Of a DNA stretch of 64,000 nt, positions 53,757 to 62,406 are shown in pieces; the stretch's first letter is position 1; the number at the start of each line of letters is the position of its first letter. The DNA is from Cytophagales bacterium (GTDB lineage Bacteria > Bacteroidota > Bacteroidia > Cytophagales > VRUD01). A program made the position numbers and the translations under genes. The stretch covers positions 1 to 64,000 of the forward strand of contig VRUD01000006.1 in assembly GCA_019456305.1 (NCBI GenBank), read 5' to 3'. Under the pieces are notes generated by a model that saw only the letters and a program-made list of their open reading frames with translations, did not search any database and had not been told where the DNA came from.

Positions 53757-55538
53757 ATGAATATAACAAGAACTTTCGACTTCCTCCAAAGGTACCAGGA
53801 AAAATTTGGCGATAAGGAAGACGCCTTGGCCGGGAAAAAAGACGGGAAATGGGTAAAATACACCTCCCGCCAATACATTGACTATTCAAACCACATCAGC
53901 TATGGTTTACTAACTCTCGGGTTGAAAAAGGGAGATAAAGTAGCGACCATAACAAACAACCGCCCCGAATGGAACTTTGTTGATATGGGAATGGCACAAA
54001 TAGGTGTGGTTCATGTACCCCTGTTTACAACCCTGGAAACAAGCGGCTATGAGCATATTTTAAGTCATTCGGAAGCCAAATTCGTTTTTGTCTCAGACAA
54101 AAACCTGTATGACAAGATCAAGCCACTTGTTAGTAAAATAGAAGGTCTTGAAGAAATATATACTTTCAACGAGATTGAAGGAGCTAAAAACTGGACAGAA
54201 ATCGTTGAGTTGGGGAAAAAAAACGAAGAACAATACAAAGAAGAAGTTGAAAAAATAAAAAGCGGGATAGCTCCTGATGATTTTGTCACGTTAATCTACA
54301 CATCGGGTACTACAGGCAATGCCAAAGGAGTGATGTTGTCTCACAAAAACCTCGTAAGCAATGCTATTGCCGCAGCAGGGGTGTTTAAGTTAAAGCCCGA
54401 TCAGCGATACCTGAGTATATTGCCCATCTGCCATGTAGGTGAGCGCATGGGTAATTACCAAACCCAATACAGCGGCTGCAGCATTTATTATGCTGAAAAC
54501 CTGGGAACCATTGCCGCCAATATGAAGGAAATATCCCCCCATGGCTTCGGGGCTGTGCCGAGGATATTAGAAAAGGTATATGATAAAATCATTGCCAAAG
54601 GAGAACAGTTGACCGGAATTAAGAAAAAATTATTTTTCTGGGCTGTTGACCTTGGGTTAAGATACAAATTAAATAGCGAAAATGGCTGGTGGTATGAGCT
54701 TCAACTGAAAATTGCCGATAAGATCATTTTCAGCAAATGGAGAGAGGCATTAGGCGGAAATATCACATCAATCGGTGTTGGCGGTGCAGCTCTGCAGCCA
54801 CGGTTAGAGAAGGTCTTTTGGGCTGCGGGGATAAAACTGCTTAACATGTATGGATTAACAGAAACATCACCTATTATCACAATAAACCGAAGTATAGCTC
54901 CCGACCTCAGGTTAGGCACTGTCGGTGCAGTGATAGAGGATGTGGAAGTTAAAATTGCTGAAGACGGAGAGATACTCTGCAAAGGGCCTAATGTGATGTT
55001 AGGTTACTACAAAGATGATGAATCCACAAAAAAAGAACTGGATGCAGACGGATGGTTCCACACCGGTGATGTTGGAATTCTGGAAGATGGCAAATGCCTG
55101 AAAATAACAGACCGCAAAAAGGAGATCTTTAAGTTATCGAACGGTAAATATGTTGCACCGCAAGTTGTGGAAAATCTCTTCAAAGAATCTGTATTTATAG
55201 AGCAACTGATGGTTGTCGGTGAAAGTGAGAAGTTTGCCAGCGCTTTGATTGCCCCGAACTTTGAGGCATTGCGCGAATGGTGTACTTCAAATAATATCTC
55301 AACGGAGAATAAGGAAGAAATGATCAAACACCAGGAAGTGTTTAGTCACTATCAAACAATTGTGAAGGGTTTTAATAAATCTCTCGACAAGGATGAGCAG
55401 ATAAAGCGATTCAAATTAATCAGTGATGATTGGAGCCCCGATTCCGGAGAACTTTCTCCGACATTGAAATTAAAACGCAGGGTCATCAATGCAAAATATG
55501 AGGATTTGGTAAAACAAATATATCGTCATGACAGTTAA
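53757..55538 (+). CDS. Long-chain acyl-CoA synthetase (FadD/FAA1 type)
   Basis: 593 aa. AMP-forming ligase with the P-loop YTSGTTGNAKG (181-191), 'GLTETSPIITINR', 'GWFHTGDVG' and 'ITDRKKEIFKLSNGKYVAPQ'. The last motif places it with the long-chain FAA1-like subgroup. It activates fatty acids as acyl-CoA (or acyl-AMP). Within the cluster it could supply a starter acyl group to the PKS or activate the released acid for the acyltransferase. Length is normal and no carrier domain is fused. Confidence 0.88.
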   Translation: MNITRTFDFLQRYQEKFGDKEDALAGKKDGKWVKYTSRQYIDYSNHISYGLLTLGLKKGDKVATITNNRPEWNFVDMGMAQIGVVHVPLFTTLETSGYEHILSHSEAKFVFVSDKNLYDKIKPLVSKIEGLEEIYTFNEIEGAKNWTEIVELGKKNEEQYKEEVEKIKSGIAPDDFVTLIYTSGTTGNAKGVMLSHKNLVSNAIAAAGVFKLKPDQRYLSILPICHVGERMGNYQTQYSGCSIYYAENLGTIAANMKEISPHGFGAVPRILEKVYDKIIAKGEQLTGIKKKLFFWAVDLGLRYKLNSENGWWYELQLKIADKIIFSKWREALGGNITSIGVGGAALQPRLEKVFWAAGIKLLNMYGLTETSPIITINRSIAPDLRLGTVGAVIEDVEVKIAEDGEILCKGPNVMLGYYKDDESTKKELDADGWFHTGDVGILEDGKCLKITDRKKEIFKLSNGKYVAPQVVENLFKESVFIEQLMVVGESEKFASALIAPNFEALREWCTSNNISTENKEEMIKHQEVFSHYQTIVKGFNKSLDKDEQIKRFKLISDDWSPDSGELSPTLKLKRRVINAKYEDLVKQIYRHDS

Positions 55539-55578
55539 GTAATATCGTGAATCACTGTGTCAGATGAAATTTTTATGA

Positions 55579-55586
55579 TACTTTTG
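55579..55586 (+). promoter_or_regulatory. -7 box before the small TA group
   Basis: TACTTTTG matches TAnnTTTG, about 30 bp before the first start codon. No clear -33 box, and no Fnr-like site at 36.5 bp. Confidence 0.4.
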
Positions 55587-55616
55587 TGAAAAATTAAGTT
55601 CCAATATAAAGATAAG

Positions 55617-55820
55617 ATGAAATCTATCCCAAAAATAACCATTCCAAAAAATATAACTAACGGTGAAGAACTGTTAGTTGTTCGTAAACAGGAGTATGAT
55701 TATTTGTTAAAACATCTTGAAGAAATACGAGATGCTTTTATGAAAATTAGTAAAGGTGACCATGAATTTAAAAAAGGTAATACCACAGTTGTTAAATCAT
55801 TAAAAGAACTATGTCAATGA
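55617..55820 (+). CDS. Small antitoxin-like protein
   Basis: 67 aa. It starts with a beta-strand-rich part ('KITIPKNITNGEELLVV') that resembles short DNA-binding antitoxins, then a helical segment ('YDYLLKHLEEIRDAFMKISKGDHEF') typical of toxin-binding tails. It has no clear toxin next to it. The following two genes form their own pair. Confidence 0.45.
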   Translation: MKSIPKITIPKNITNGEELLVVRKQEYDYLLKHLEEIRDAFMKISKGDHEFKKGNTTVVKSLKELCQ

Positions 55821-55839
55821 TAACATAAAACATCCAACC

Positions 55840-56085
55840 ATGAGTGTAAGTCAAGAAATAAGTGAAGCTATAGAAAAAGAAATATTCTTAGGAAAATATT
55901 TGATTCAAAGATATTTGGAAAAACTTAAACAGTTTGAAAAAAAATATAAAATCAAAACAACTGTTTTTGTGAAGCGGTTTGAAAAAGGAGATATGGGAGA
56001 CGACCAGGATTTTTTTGAGTGGTTGGCCATCTTTAAAGGAAAAAAACACTGGGAAAATAAGTTATTGAATCTCGAAAAAGTATGA
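55840..56085 (+). CDS. Antitoxin-like partner of the DUF6516 gene
   Basis: 81 aa, helical. 'EKEIFLGKYLIQRYLEKLKQFEKKY' followed by 'FVKRFEKGDMGDDQDFFEWLAIF' and a short terminal helix. The 'FEKGxxGDDxDFFEW' pattern is typical of small proteins paired with DUF6516 (TumE-like) toxins. It overlaps the next gene by 4 bp. Confidence 0.65.
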   Translation: MSVSQEISEAIEKEIFLGKYLIQRYLEKLKQFEKKYKIKTTVFVKRFEKGDMGDDQDFFEWLAIFKGKKHWENKLLNLEKV

Positions 56086-56468
56086 ATGTACGTGATTATT
56101 TTCAAACTGTCGAAAGCGAACTTCATTCCACTCCTCTTGTCATTTCTATTGATTTTCATACTGAGGTCATTGACATAAACTTCGGGTATTTCAAATCAAG
56201 AATTACTTTCTTCGATAGTTCCCGGTTGTACTTGTTTGAATTGGTTAAAATAGTAAAGGATACTTCTCATATCGAAAAGTATCGTTATCATTACCAGGGT
56301 AAAAATAACAAACTGATAAAAAGGTGGGATAATGCACCTCATTTTCATAAACTAACATCATTTCCTGATCATTTGCATATTGGCAGTAAAGTATTGGAAT
56401 GTACTAAACCTGAAATCAAGGATATAATGCTTGATGTTATAAAACAAATAGAGTATGGAAATTATTGA
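56082..56468 (+). CDS. DUF6516 / TumE-like putative toxin
   Basis: 128 aa. 'YRYHYQGKNNKLIKRWDNAPHFHKLTSFPDHLHIG' matches the DUF6516 family, to which the TumE toxin belongs, with the conserved 'RWDNAPH' and 'FPDHLH' His residues. With the 81-aa protein before it, this forms a type II-like toxin-antitoxin pair. It overlaps the next gene (GNAT) by 14 bp, so the pair is built into the transcript. Confidence 0.7.
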   Translation: MNVRDYFQTVESELHSTPLVISIDFHTEVIDINFGYFKSRITFFDSSRLYLFELVKIVKDTSHIEKYRYHYQGKNNKLIKRWDNAPHFHKLTSFPDHLHIGSKVLECTKPEIKDIMLDVIKQIEYGNY

Positions 56469-57621
56469 GGTTAAAGATAAACAATCCAAAAACAATTTTT
56501 TAAATATTGCCCGCAGCATATATAAAGATGATAATGTCTGGGTTTGTCCTTTAGACAAAGACATTAATGATGTTTTTGATCCCAACGAGAATGTTTATTT
56601 TACACATGGTGAAGCAACCCGATGGATAGTAAGGGATGAAGTGGGAAAAGTAATTGGCAGGATCGCTGCATTTATAAACAATAAGACAATCAATGCCTCC
56701 GAACACCCTACGGGAGGGATTGGTTTTTTTGAATGTATTGATGATGAAAATGCGGCTCATAAGCTCTTTGATGCGGCAAAAAAATGGCTCCGGGAAAAAG
56801 GGATGGAAGCGATGGACGGGCCGATCAACTTTGGCGAAACGGATAGTTTCTGGGGATTGCTTGTGGAAGGATTCACGCATCCGGCATATAAAATTGCCTA
56901 TAATAAGCGATATTACAGAAACCTTTTTGAATCTTATGGTTTTAAGACCTATTACAAACAGGAGGGATTTCACCTTGATTTGACAAAAAAATTTCCCGAG
57001 CGGTTCTGGAAGATTGCCGAGTGGGTTGCTAAAAAGCCGGATTATAGCTTTAGGCATTTTACCTATAAAGAATTAGATAAATATGTTCACGACTTTGCCG
57101 AAGTATATAATGAGGCTTGGGCTTCGTTCAAAAAGGAGGACTTTGAGCCCATGTCTCCTGAATATATCAAAGTATTTATAACCAAGGCAAAACCCATTAT
57201 TGAAGAAAAATTTACCTGGTTTGCCTATTACAAAGGAAAACCGATCGCCATTTATTTGATGTACCCTGATGTGAATCAAATATTCAAATATTTCAATGGC
57301 AAACTTAATCTCTGGAATATGTTAAGATTTTTATATTTAAAACGGGAAAGAACCATGACCAGGGCACGCGGAGTCCTCATGGGCGTCATACCCAAATTCC
57401 AGGGAAAAGGCATTGAATCCGCATTTATGTGGCATATTGACCAGGCGCTAAAACAAATGCCGCATTATACTGAATTGGAGTTTTCCTGGGTTGGGGATTA
57501 TAATCCGCCCATGCGTAAATTATGGGAATCTGTTGAAGCAGTTTCAGCAAAGCAATACATAACATACCGCTACCTGTTTGACCGCAATGCCGAATTTAAA
57601 CGATACCCTATACCTGAATAG
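56455..57621 (+). CDS. GNAT-family acetyltransferase-like protein (YghO type)
   Basis: 388 aa, no membrane segments. It resembles the large YghO-like GNAT proteins: 'VIGRIAAFIN', 'GGIGFFECIDDENAAHKLFDAAKKWL', 'MDGPINFGETDSFWGLLVEGF' and a C-terminal acetyl-CoA-like motif 'IPKFQGKGIESAF'. The substrate is unknown. It starts inside the preceding toxin gene and ends the run before a palindrome and a new promoter. Confidence 0.72.
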   Translation: MEIIEVKDKQSKNNFLNIARSIYKDDNVWVCPLDKDINDVFDPNENVYFTHGEATRWIVRDEVGKVIGRIAAFINNKTINASEHPTGGIGFFECIDDENAAHKLFDAAKKWLREKGMEAMDGPINFGETDSFWGLLVEGFTHPAYKIAYNKRYYRNLFESYGFKTYYKQEGFHLDLTKKFPERFWKIAEWVAKKPDYSFRHFTYKELDKYVHDFAEVYNEAWASFKKEDFEPMSPEYIKVFITKAKPIIEEKFTWFAYYKGKPIAIYLMYPDVNQIFKYFNGKLNLWNMLRFLYLKRERTMTRARGVLMGVIPKFQGKGIESAFMWHIDQALKQMPHYTELEFSWVGDYNPPMRKLWESVEAVSAKQYITYRYLFDRNAEFKRYPIPE

Positions 57622-57647
57622 CTCCCTTTTTCTTATCATTATTCCAT

Positions 57648-57703
57648 TGATTTGTCATAGGGCTGACAAATCAGATCAGTATTAATCAGTTAATTTGTAC
57701 AAT
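57648..57703 (+). promoter_or_regulatory. Promoter with TGATTTGTCA-N6-TGACAAATCA palindrome at -42.5
   Basis: Perfect 10-bp arms (57648-57657 / 57664-57673). TTAATTTG (57690-57697) is one base off the -7 box, and the palindrome centre is again 36.5 bp from its last G. The arms differ from the TGAY-N4-RTCA boxes, so another Crp/Fnr-type factor may act here. As RNA it could also be a terminator for the gene before. Confidence 0.5.
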
Positions 57704-57716
57704 CATTCTAATTACA

Positions 57717-58682
57717 ATGAACTACTGGAAATTTATATTTATCAATTTTTTAATTGCGTTAGTATATAATATCCATTCCTTCGGACAGGGCTGCAGCGAT
57801 GCCGGCTTTTGCTCTCTCGGAAGTATGAGATCCAGTCAAATCAGTGACACGCTTCATTCGAGCATAGCTGCCTCGCAAAGTTTTGGATTGGGCGAAGAAG
57901 AAGCCATCATATTGACCACACAATTAGAGATGAAATTAATGCCATGGAATAACGGTTTGATAAGTGTAAAAGTCCCCTATGCTTTTGTATTAGGGAATCT
58001 CGGAACCACCAATGGCCTGGGAGACCTGACATTCAGTTATACCCACAAAATTATACAAGATGACAACAGGGTTGTCATGCTGAACGTTGGCGGTAAAATA
58101 CCAACCAACCAGGCAGATAAAAAAAATCAGAGGGACTTACCCTTGCCTATGGCGTATCAAACGAGCCTGGGAACATCTGACCTGATAATTGGGGCAAGCT
58201 TTTATTATGAGGACTGGCATTTTGCCGTGGGATATCAGCATGCATTCAACAGGAATGAAAACGGATTTTTACATTCAGTGTGGGCAGAAGATAAAGATAG
58301 TAGTATTGCTGAAGAATATTTTGAGTCAAATAAATTCAAAAGAGGTGATGATATAATGCTAAGGATTGAAAAACGTTTCGAAAAACCCAAAATAACTTAT
58401 TTTGCCGGATTATTACCAGTATATAGAATACAAAAAGATGAAATAATTGTGAATGGAGGGCTATTATATAAAGATGAAATAATAAAAAATGACACAACGA
58501 TTGCATTGAAAGGTTCCAGTAGTTTAACTGTAAATGTGAATGTAGGGCTATTATATAAAGTATCAAAGCAGACGGATTTTAATATTTCGCTGGGTTTTCC
58601 CACAATCTTCAGGGAAGTGAGGGCAGATGGGCTTACACGATTCTTGAACCTGACAGTAGGATTAGAGAAAAAGTTCAGATAA
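57717..58682 (+). CDS. Outer-membrane beta-barrel protein
   Basis: 321 aa. A signal peptide ends near FGQG, then two Cys (CSDAGFC) are followed by barrel-like strands ('MPWNNGLISVKVPYAFVLGN', 'GLGDLTFSYTHKI', 'GASFYYEDWHFAVGYQHAF') and end 'VGLEKKFR'. It resembles the transporter-like barrels of the phenol meta-pathway family. It may be the outer-membrane part of an export route for the cluster product, but this rests only on location. Confidence 0.6.
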   Translation: MNYWKFIFINFLIALVYNIHSFGQGCSDAGFCSLGSMRSSQISDTLHSSIAASQSFGLGEEEAIILTTQLEMKLMPWNNGLISVKVPYAFVLGNLGTTNGLGDLTFSYTHKIIQDDNRVVMLNVGGKIPTNQADKKNQRDLPLPMAYQTSLGTSDLIIGASFYYEDWHFAVGYQHAFNRNENGFLHSVWAEDKDSSIAEEYFESNKFKRGDDIMLRIEKRFEKPKITYFAGLLPVYRIQKDEIIVNGGLLYKDEIIKNDTTIALKGSSSLTVNVNVGLLYKVSKQTDFNISLGFPTIFREVRADGLTRFLNLTVGLEKKFR

Positions 58683-58697
58683 TTGCCATGTTTACTA

Positions 58698-58705
58698 TAA
58701 TTTTG
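58698..58705 (+). promoter_or_regulatory. -7 box before the SDR gene
   Basis: TAATTTTG fits TAnnTTTG, 25 bp before the ATG. No -33 box at proper distance. Confidence 0.3.
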
Positions 58706-58730
58706 CAGTATCATTGCAGAAATTTTGTAA

Positions 58731-59570
58731 ATGTCCGAAAACAATTCAGTCCCGAGTACTCGGGATGTAAAACCCAACAAACCCTGTGTACTTATAACAG
58801 GAGGAAGCGAGGGTATAGGCAAGGCAATAGCCATAGAGTTTGCAAAACGCCAGCACGACCTGGTCCTCGTAGCATTACCCGATAAAAACCTTCCTGAATG
58901 TGCTGAATATATCGAAACTAAATATAAGGTCAAGGTACATCCATATCCAACCGACCTCATAGAGAAAGATGCTTCTCAACGATTGTATGAATGGTGTGTG
59001 GAACAAGGAATTTCAGTAAACATATTAGTCAACAATGCCGGTATGGGAGGAACATTTATATTTGAAAAAACGGATATTTCTTTATTCGAGAAAATCGTTC
59101 AGTTAAACATACAGCCATTGATATCTTTAACACATCTGTTTATTCCCGGAATGAAAGATTATCCAAAGGCGTATATACTTAACGTAGGCAGTGTGGCGTC
59201 TTTTTATCCCATCCCGTATAAAAGTATTTATGCAGCTTCCAAATCTTTCGTATATTCATTTTCAATCGCTTTAAGCGAAGAGCTGAAATCATCATCTGTT
59301 AAGGTGAGCGTTTTATGTCCGGGTCCTACTTTAACGCATGCCGAGGTAACTGCCAGGATCGAAGCCCAGGGGCTTATCGGAAAACTCATGAAAATGTCGC
59401 CCGATGAAGTTGCCCGGATCGCTGTAAACGGATTATTAAATGGGAAAAAAATCATTATCCCCGGGTTGTTAAATAGATTCAGCTTATTTGTTATGAAATC
59501 TTTACCTGTTGGTTGGCTGCAATATATTTTTGAAAAAAACATAAGAGCTGAAGCGAAAAAAAATGTCTAA
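58731..59570 (+). CDS. Short-chain dehydrogenase/reductase
   Basis: 279 aa. NAD(P)-binding GGSEGIG at 24-30, NNAG about 101-104, catalytic Ser154, Tyr167 and Lys171 (YAASK). The C-terminal part has a hydrophobic stretch, as in long-chain ketoacyl or keto-sphinganine-type SDRs. It may reduce a keto group of the cluster product. Residues 7-12 are encoded by the perfect palindrome TCCCGAGTACTCGGGA, so the N-terminus has been extended or altered by a repeat. Confidence 0.8.
   Translation: MSENNSVPSTRDVKPNKPCVLITGGSEGIGKAIAIEFAKRQHDLVLVALPDKNLPECAEYIETKYKVKVHPYPTDLIEKDASQRLYEWCVEQGISVNILVNNAGMGGTFIFEKTDISLFEKIVQLNIQPLISLTHLFIPGMKDYPKAYILNVGSVASFYPIPYKSIYAASKSFVYSFSIALSEELKSSSVKVSVLCPGPTLTHAEVTARIEAQGLIGKLMKMSPDEVARIAVNGLLNGKKIIIPGLLNRFSLFVMKSLPVGWLQYIFEKNIRAEAKKNV
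58750..58765. repeat. CCCGAGTACTCGGG palindrome within the SDR gene
   Basis: A perfect 16-bp palindrome, the core of the 52-bp one at 18129-18180, read in frame in codons 7-12. Confidence 0.9.
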
Positions 59571-59616
59571 AGTAATTTTCAATTTTTGCTGCTTTCTATA
59601 GACAACTTTTATAGCT

Positions 59617-61527
59617 CTAATCTCTAACAACAATCCCCCCACTTTCATTATAGCCAATCTCTCCGACATCAACCATCTCCCGGATCACGTTTAGTAATGC
59701 TTTTTCACTTTTAGGTTTGAGCACTTCAACCAATTTTTTGGGGTCTGGCCGTTCAATTTTCACCGCCTGAAGAATTTGTTTATGATATAACCGGTACTGC
59801 TCAGAATCAATAAGCTTCTTTTTTTTATCTAAGCAAATATCGCAGACACCACAGGCATTGTCTGAAATTTCATCAAAATATGCTAACAAAAGTAAAGTTC
59901 TGCACCTGTTTTTATGCTGCACATAATCAACCACAGATTGCATTTTTTTTAGGTTCAGCGCTTCTCTTTCATGAAGTTGATGTTTGTTGAGCGGCAATTT
60001 TGCAGCTTCGTAACGAGGGGTCGTAAAAGTGAGCTGCGCTCTGTCGTTTTGTTTTGCATAAACTAAAATATTCATTTTTTCCAGGTATTCAAGCATGCGT
60101 TTGACCTCTTTAATACCAGTTTCCAGCTTTTGTGCAATATTTTTCTCTGAAATTGAAATAAAGCTAGAAAACAGCTCACCGCCATACATCCTCAATAAAA
60201 CTTTGATAACCGGGTCTGAATTTTTATTTGCTACCTGGAATTCATATAATGTCTTATTGTCAACATCCAGGAAAATTTTTGATGGGCTGTAGAAAGCTTC
60301 ATTCAAAAGTATAAAACCATGTTCCTCTAATTTCTTAAGGGCATAGTAAGATTCTGTAGGATTCAATTGATAAGTATTATGAAAATTTTCAAGCTCAAAG
60401 TCATAATTAGCAAGATTACTGCTTCCAACCGCCAGGTTGTAATAATTTGCCAGGCACTGGTACACTTTTTTTAAATACTTTACTGACGGATTTTGCTGCT
60501 GAACTCTTTTTTTAAGGTTGTCAATGTCGTTTTGATTATATAAAGCCACAGCAAAAGCGGTTTTCTCATCTCTGCCTGCTCTGCCTGCTTCCTGGTAGTA
60601 TGATTCAAGGTTATCAGGCAGCTCCATATGCGCTACAACCCGTACATCGGGCTTATCAATGCCCATTCCGAAAGCGTTGGTAGCAACGATCACCCTGATT
60701 TTGTTATTTATCCAGGCGTCCTGCCGCGCTGATCTTTTCTCATTATCCAGGCCGGCATGATAATGATCTGCTTTAATACCCGATCTGTTTAATAACTCCG
60801 AGATCTGTTTTGTCCTCATCCTGCTGCGTACATAGACTATTGCGGTTCCGGGTACTTTCTGAAGAATATTTAGTAATTTTCTTTCTTTATCATCCTCATT
60901 AAAACAGGAATAAGAGAGGTTGGGCCTTGCAAAACTTTTCTGGAACAACTTCCCGTTTTTAAAATCAAGCTTTTCCCGGATGTCAAGTTTTACTTCCCTT
61001 GTTGCAGTGGCTGTCAACGCTATTACCGGTTTACCAGGTATCAATTTCCTGAATTCTGCTATTTCAAGATAGGGCGGCCGGAAATCATATCCCCACTGTG
61101 AAATACAATGCGCTTCATCAACGATCAGCAGGGAAACCTTCATTTTTTTTATCCTTTCTTTTAATATCTCTGTTTTTAGGCGTTCGGGAGAAAGGTATAG
61201 GAATTTAATATCCCCATAGACACAATTATCCAATGCAATATCAATTTCCCGAATTTTCATGGCAGAATGAACAGCAACAGCAGGGATCTTTCTTTTTTTA
61301 AGCTGCTCTACCTGGTCTTTCATCAGAGAAATAAGGGGAGTAACTACAATGCAAACACCTTGCAGCACAACAGCAGGGACCTGGAAACAAACAGACTTTC
61401 CGCCTCCGGTAGGTAAGAGCGCCAGCGTATCGTTACCATCTAAAACAGCAACAATGATATCTTCCTGTAACGGGCGAAAGCTATCATAGCCCCAGTATTT
61501 TTTGAGTATTTGGTGAATGTTTGACAA
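59617..61527 (-). CDS. recQ: RecQ-family ATP-dependent DNA helicase
   Basis: 636 aa. Walker A 'LLPTGGGKSVCFQVPA', DEAH box 'VDEAHCISQWGYDFRP', 'ALTATAT' and helicase motif VI 'YYQEAGRAGRDE'. The zinc-binding Cys set is in 'CRTLLLLAYFD...CGVCDIC'. The C-terminal part is a shortened RQC-like region without a clear HRDC. It unwinds DNA with 3'-5' polarity in recombination and repair. It is convergent with the SDR gene and not related to the cluster by function. Confidence 0.93.
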   Translation of the reverse strand: MSNIHQILKKYWGYDSFRPLQEDIIVAVLDGNDTLALLPTGGGKSVCFQVPAVVLQGVCIVVTPLISLMKDQVEQLKKRKIPAVAVHSAMKIREIDIALDNCVYGDIKFLYLSPERLKTEILKERIKKMKVSLLIVDEAHCISQWGYDFRPPYLEIAEFRKLIPGKPVIALTATATREVKLDIREKLDFKNGKLFQKSFARPNLSYSCFNEDDKERKLLNILQKVPGTAIVYVRSRMRTKQISELLNRSGIKADHYHAGLDNEKRSARQDAWINNKIRVIVATNAFGMGIDKPDVRVVAHMELPDNLESYYQEAGRAGRDEKTAFAVALYNQNDIDNLKKRVQQQNPSVKYLKKVYQCLANYYNLAVGSSNLANYDFELENFHNTYQLNPTESYYALKKLEEHGFILLNEAFYSPSKIFLDVDNKTLYEFQVANKNSDPVIKVLLRMYGGELFSSFISISEKNIAQKLETGIKEVKRMLEYLEKMNILVYAKQNDRAQLTFTTPRYEAAKLPLNKHQLHEREALNLKKMQSVVDYVQHKNRCRTLLLLAYFDEISDNACGVCDICLDKKKKLIDSEQYRLYHKQILQAVKIERPDPKKLVEVLKPKSEKALLNVIREMVDVGEIGYNESGGIVVRD

Positions 61528-61568
61528 TTTACGAATTACGAATTTTGATATTTTTATTGTATGTTTGT

Positions 61569-61598
61569 CAAAAATACATAATTAAAAAAAAATATCAA
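61569..61598 (-). promoter_or_regulatory. recQ promoter
   Basis: On the minus strand TTG (61598-61596), 19 bp, TATTTTTG (61576-61569), a good Bacteroidota promoter about 40 bp before the start codon. Confidence 0.6.
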
Positions 61599-61662
61599 TA
61601 AATTTGTGGTAATAATGCATTATTGACAGACACTAACTATATTTGAAGCAAAATAGAAAATT

Positions 61663-62241
61663 ATGAGGACAATACTATTATTATTTTTTGTACTAATAAG
61701 CAGCGTTTGCACTTATGCTCAACAATATCAATGGGGAATTGGAATAAGATTGGGTGATCCTACAGGAATTACTGTAAAAAAATATATTTCAGAAGGTAAC
61801 GCTTTTGAATTGAATATAGGCAGTACAGGATTTTGGGACTTTAATAGAACAAAAAAATGTGGTTTTAAAGCTAGTTATGATGACTACGAATTTTTAGGAC
61901 ATGATCGTTCTTCAGTTTTGGCAATTCAATTTCACTATTTGTTTCATAATAATATAAGTGGTATTGATGTTGGTATTCTTCAATGGTATTTCGGATTTGG
62001 AGCGCAAGTAAGGTTTTTTGGTGTATGTAACTATCGTTATAAGCCATTTGACGGTTCTCCCTGGATTCATGACCAAGTAAGTGAAATAGACATTGGCGGA
62101 GATGGTGTAATTGGTGCAGAATATACTTTTGAAGGCGTGCCTATATCTGTTTTTTTGGACCTGTGCTTATTTTTAGAGATTGTTGATAACCCGTTTTTAT
62201 TTTTTGGTCAGGGAGGTTTAGGTGCGAGGTATAACTTTTAA
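61663..62241 (+). CDS. Small outer-membrane barrel-like protein, paralogue A
   Basis: 192 aa with a signal peptide ending near TYAQ. Short beta-strands follow, with the conserved opening 'QWGIGIRLGDPTGITVKKY' and closing 'GLGARYNF', an aromatic C-terminus typical of outer-membrane barrels. The product at 62407 has the same opening and closing. Function unknown. A TATATTTG box at 61638-61645 precedes it. Confidence 0.65.
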   Translation: MRTILLLFFVLISSVCTYAQQYQWGIGIRLGDPTGITVKKYISEGNAFELNIGSTGFWDFNRTKKCGFKASYDDYEFLGHDRSSVLAIQFHYLFHNNISGIDVGILQWYFGFGAQVRFFGVCNYRYKPFDGSPWIHDQVSEIDIGGDGVIGAEYTFEGVPISVFLDLCLFLEIVDNPFLFFGQGGLGARYNF

Positions 62242-62406
62242 ACACAGATTAAATATTATTTAGCATGATTGCATGGACGCATGCAGTCAACCTGCCCGCC
62301 AACCGCAATGCATTAGCAAGGCAGGCTGGTAAAACAGTTAAGTATAAACAAACGGATACTCATTATTCATTATTCATTATTCTGAGTACGATATTTATTA
62401 TTCAAA

